Part shown: in pieces, positions 5,524-5,623 of the stretch
How the letters are laid out: the number at the start of each line of letters is the position of its first letter
Numbering within the stretch: position 1 is the first letter of the stretch
From: an uncultured Negativicutes bacterium
GTDB taxonomy: Bacteria; Bacillota; Negativicutes; Acidaminococcales; Acidaminococcaceae
Assembly: GCA_937926555.1 (NCBI GenBank)
Contig: CALAZX010000124.1
Coordinates: forward strand, 1-5,623
Length of the DNA stretch: 5,623 nucleotides
Direction of reading: 5' to 3'
Position numbers and translations under genes: made by a program
The notes under the pieces: model-generated
What the model was told of the DNA's origin: nothing
The model's input: only the letters and a program-made list of their open reading frames with translations
Databases searched by the model: none

Positions 5524-5623
5524 TCAGCCGAAGGGGTTGTTCCGGGGAGGCCACACATCCTCGCGGACCGCTCCGCCCCTCACGTTCTGCCGGCGGGTTC
5601 TTGCCAGACCCGGCTGCACGGTG
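5524..5623 (-). CDS. Probable C-terminal end of an unidentified upstream gene (partial)
   Basis: In one minus-strand frame 32 codons run from the window edge to a TGA at 5526-5524. Their third positions are about 80 percent G or C, and the peptide has a mixed composition ending VWPPRNNPFG. That resembles a real protein tail more than the neighbouring frame, which is also open but gives a Gly/Pro/Ala-rich product with lower third-position GC. I do not recognise the family, and the rest of the gene lies outside the window. The Arg-rich tail (RTRRQNVRGG) may be exposed or bind nucleic acid or membrane, but this is a guess. Confidence 0.4.
   Translation of the reverse strand, partial: TVQPGLARTRRQNVRGGAVREDVWPPRNNPFG

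Noticed and set aside
5443..5623. Possible tRNA or known structured RNA (tmRNA, RNase P, 6S, SRP) in the GC-rich end of the window
   Set aside because: No T-loop GGTTCRA sequence, CCA-compatible acceptor stem or conserved core motif of these RNAs could be found.

Overview
The window reads as ordinary chromosomal DNA from a GC-rich bacterium with strong GGAGG-type ribosome binding sites. The genes are a short Psd-A type phosphatidylserine decarboxylase, a Gram-positive-style PssA, a TagA/WecB-family glycosyltransferase and RF3. Together they suggest a Firmicute that makes phosphatidylethanolamine. A Negativicutes gut bacterium such as an Acidaminococcus or Phascolarctobacterium relative would fit, but this is inferred from gene content and protein style and is not proven. 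All five complete genes lie on the minus strand, so transcription runs from high to low coordinates. There are no tRNA or rRNA genes, CRISPR arrays, insertion sequences or phage genes.

In transcription order: (1) At 5524-5623 there is probably the last 32 codons of an unidentified upstream gene. (2) 5383-5523 is a GC-rich spacer with two predicted GC-rich stem-loops and a small GCAA-loop hairpin. (3) prfC (RF3) is at 3772-5382. (4) A 132-nt spacer follows, part of it with no U at all in the mRNA sense. (5) A WecB/TagA/CpsF-family glycosyltransferase is at 2902-3639. (6) 2657-2901 is an intergenic stretch that shifts from GC-rich to AT-rich and holds a near-consensus sigma-A promoter. (7) A tight three-gene operon follows: psd (2027-2656), pssA (1341-2027) and a membrane GT2 glycosyltransferase (42-1331). 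(8) At 1-41 there is a stem-loop and possibly the first codons of another gene.

The psd-pssA pair carries out the last two steps of phosphatidylethanolamine synthesis: CDP-diacylglycerol plus serine gives phosphatidylserine, which is decarboxylated to PE. The genes are in reverse pathway order and overlap by one base. The GT2 gene follows pssA after 9 nt, with its ribosome binding site overlapping the pssA stop codon, so the three are almost certainly co-expressed. This suggests, but does not prove, that the glycosyltransferase acts in envelope lipid or polysaccharide assembly. The TagA/WecB-like enzyme also points to envelope glycan synthesis, while RF3 is a translation recycling factor with no obvious link to it.

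I see no convincing new biological system here. The items most worth a second look are the tandem stem-loops ahead of prfC, a possible leaderless six-residue ORF at the predicted psd transcription start, the psd-pssA-GT2 linkage, and a hairpin that may cover the ribosome binding site after the GT2 gene.
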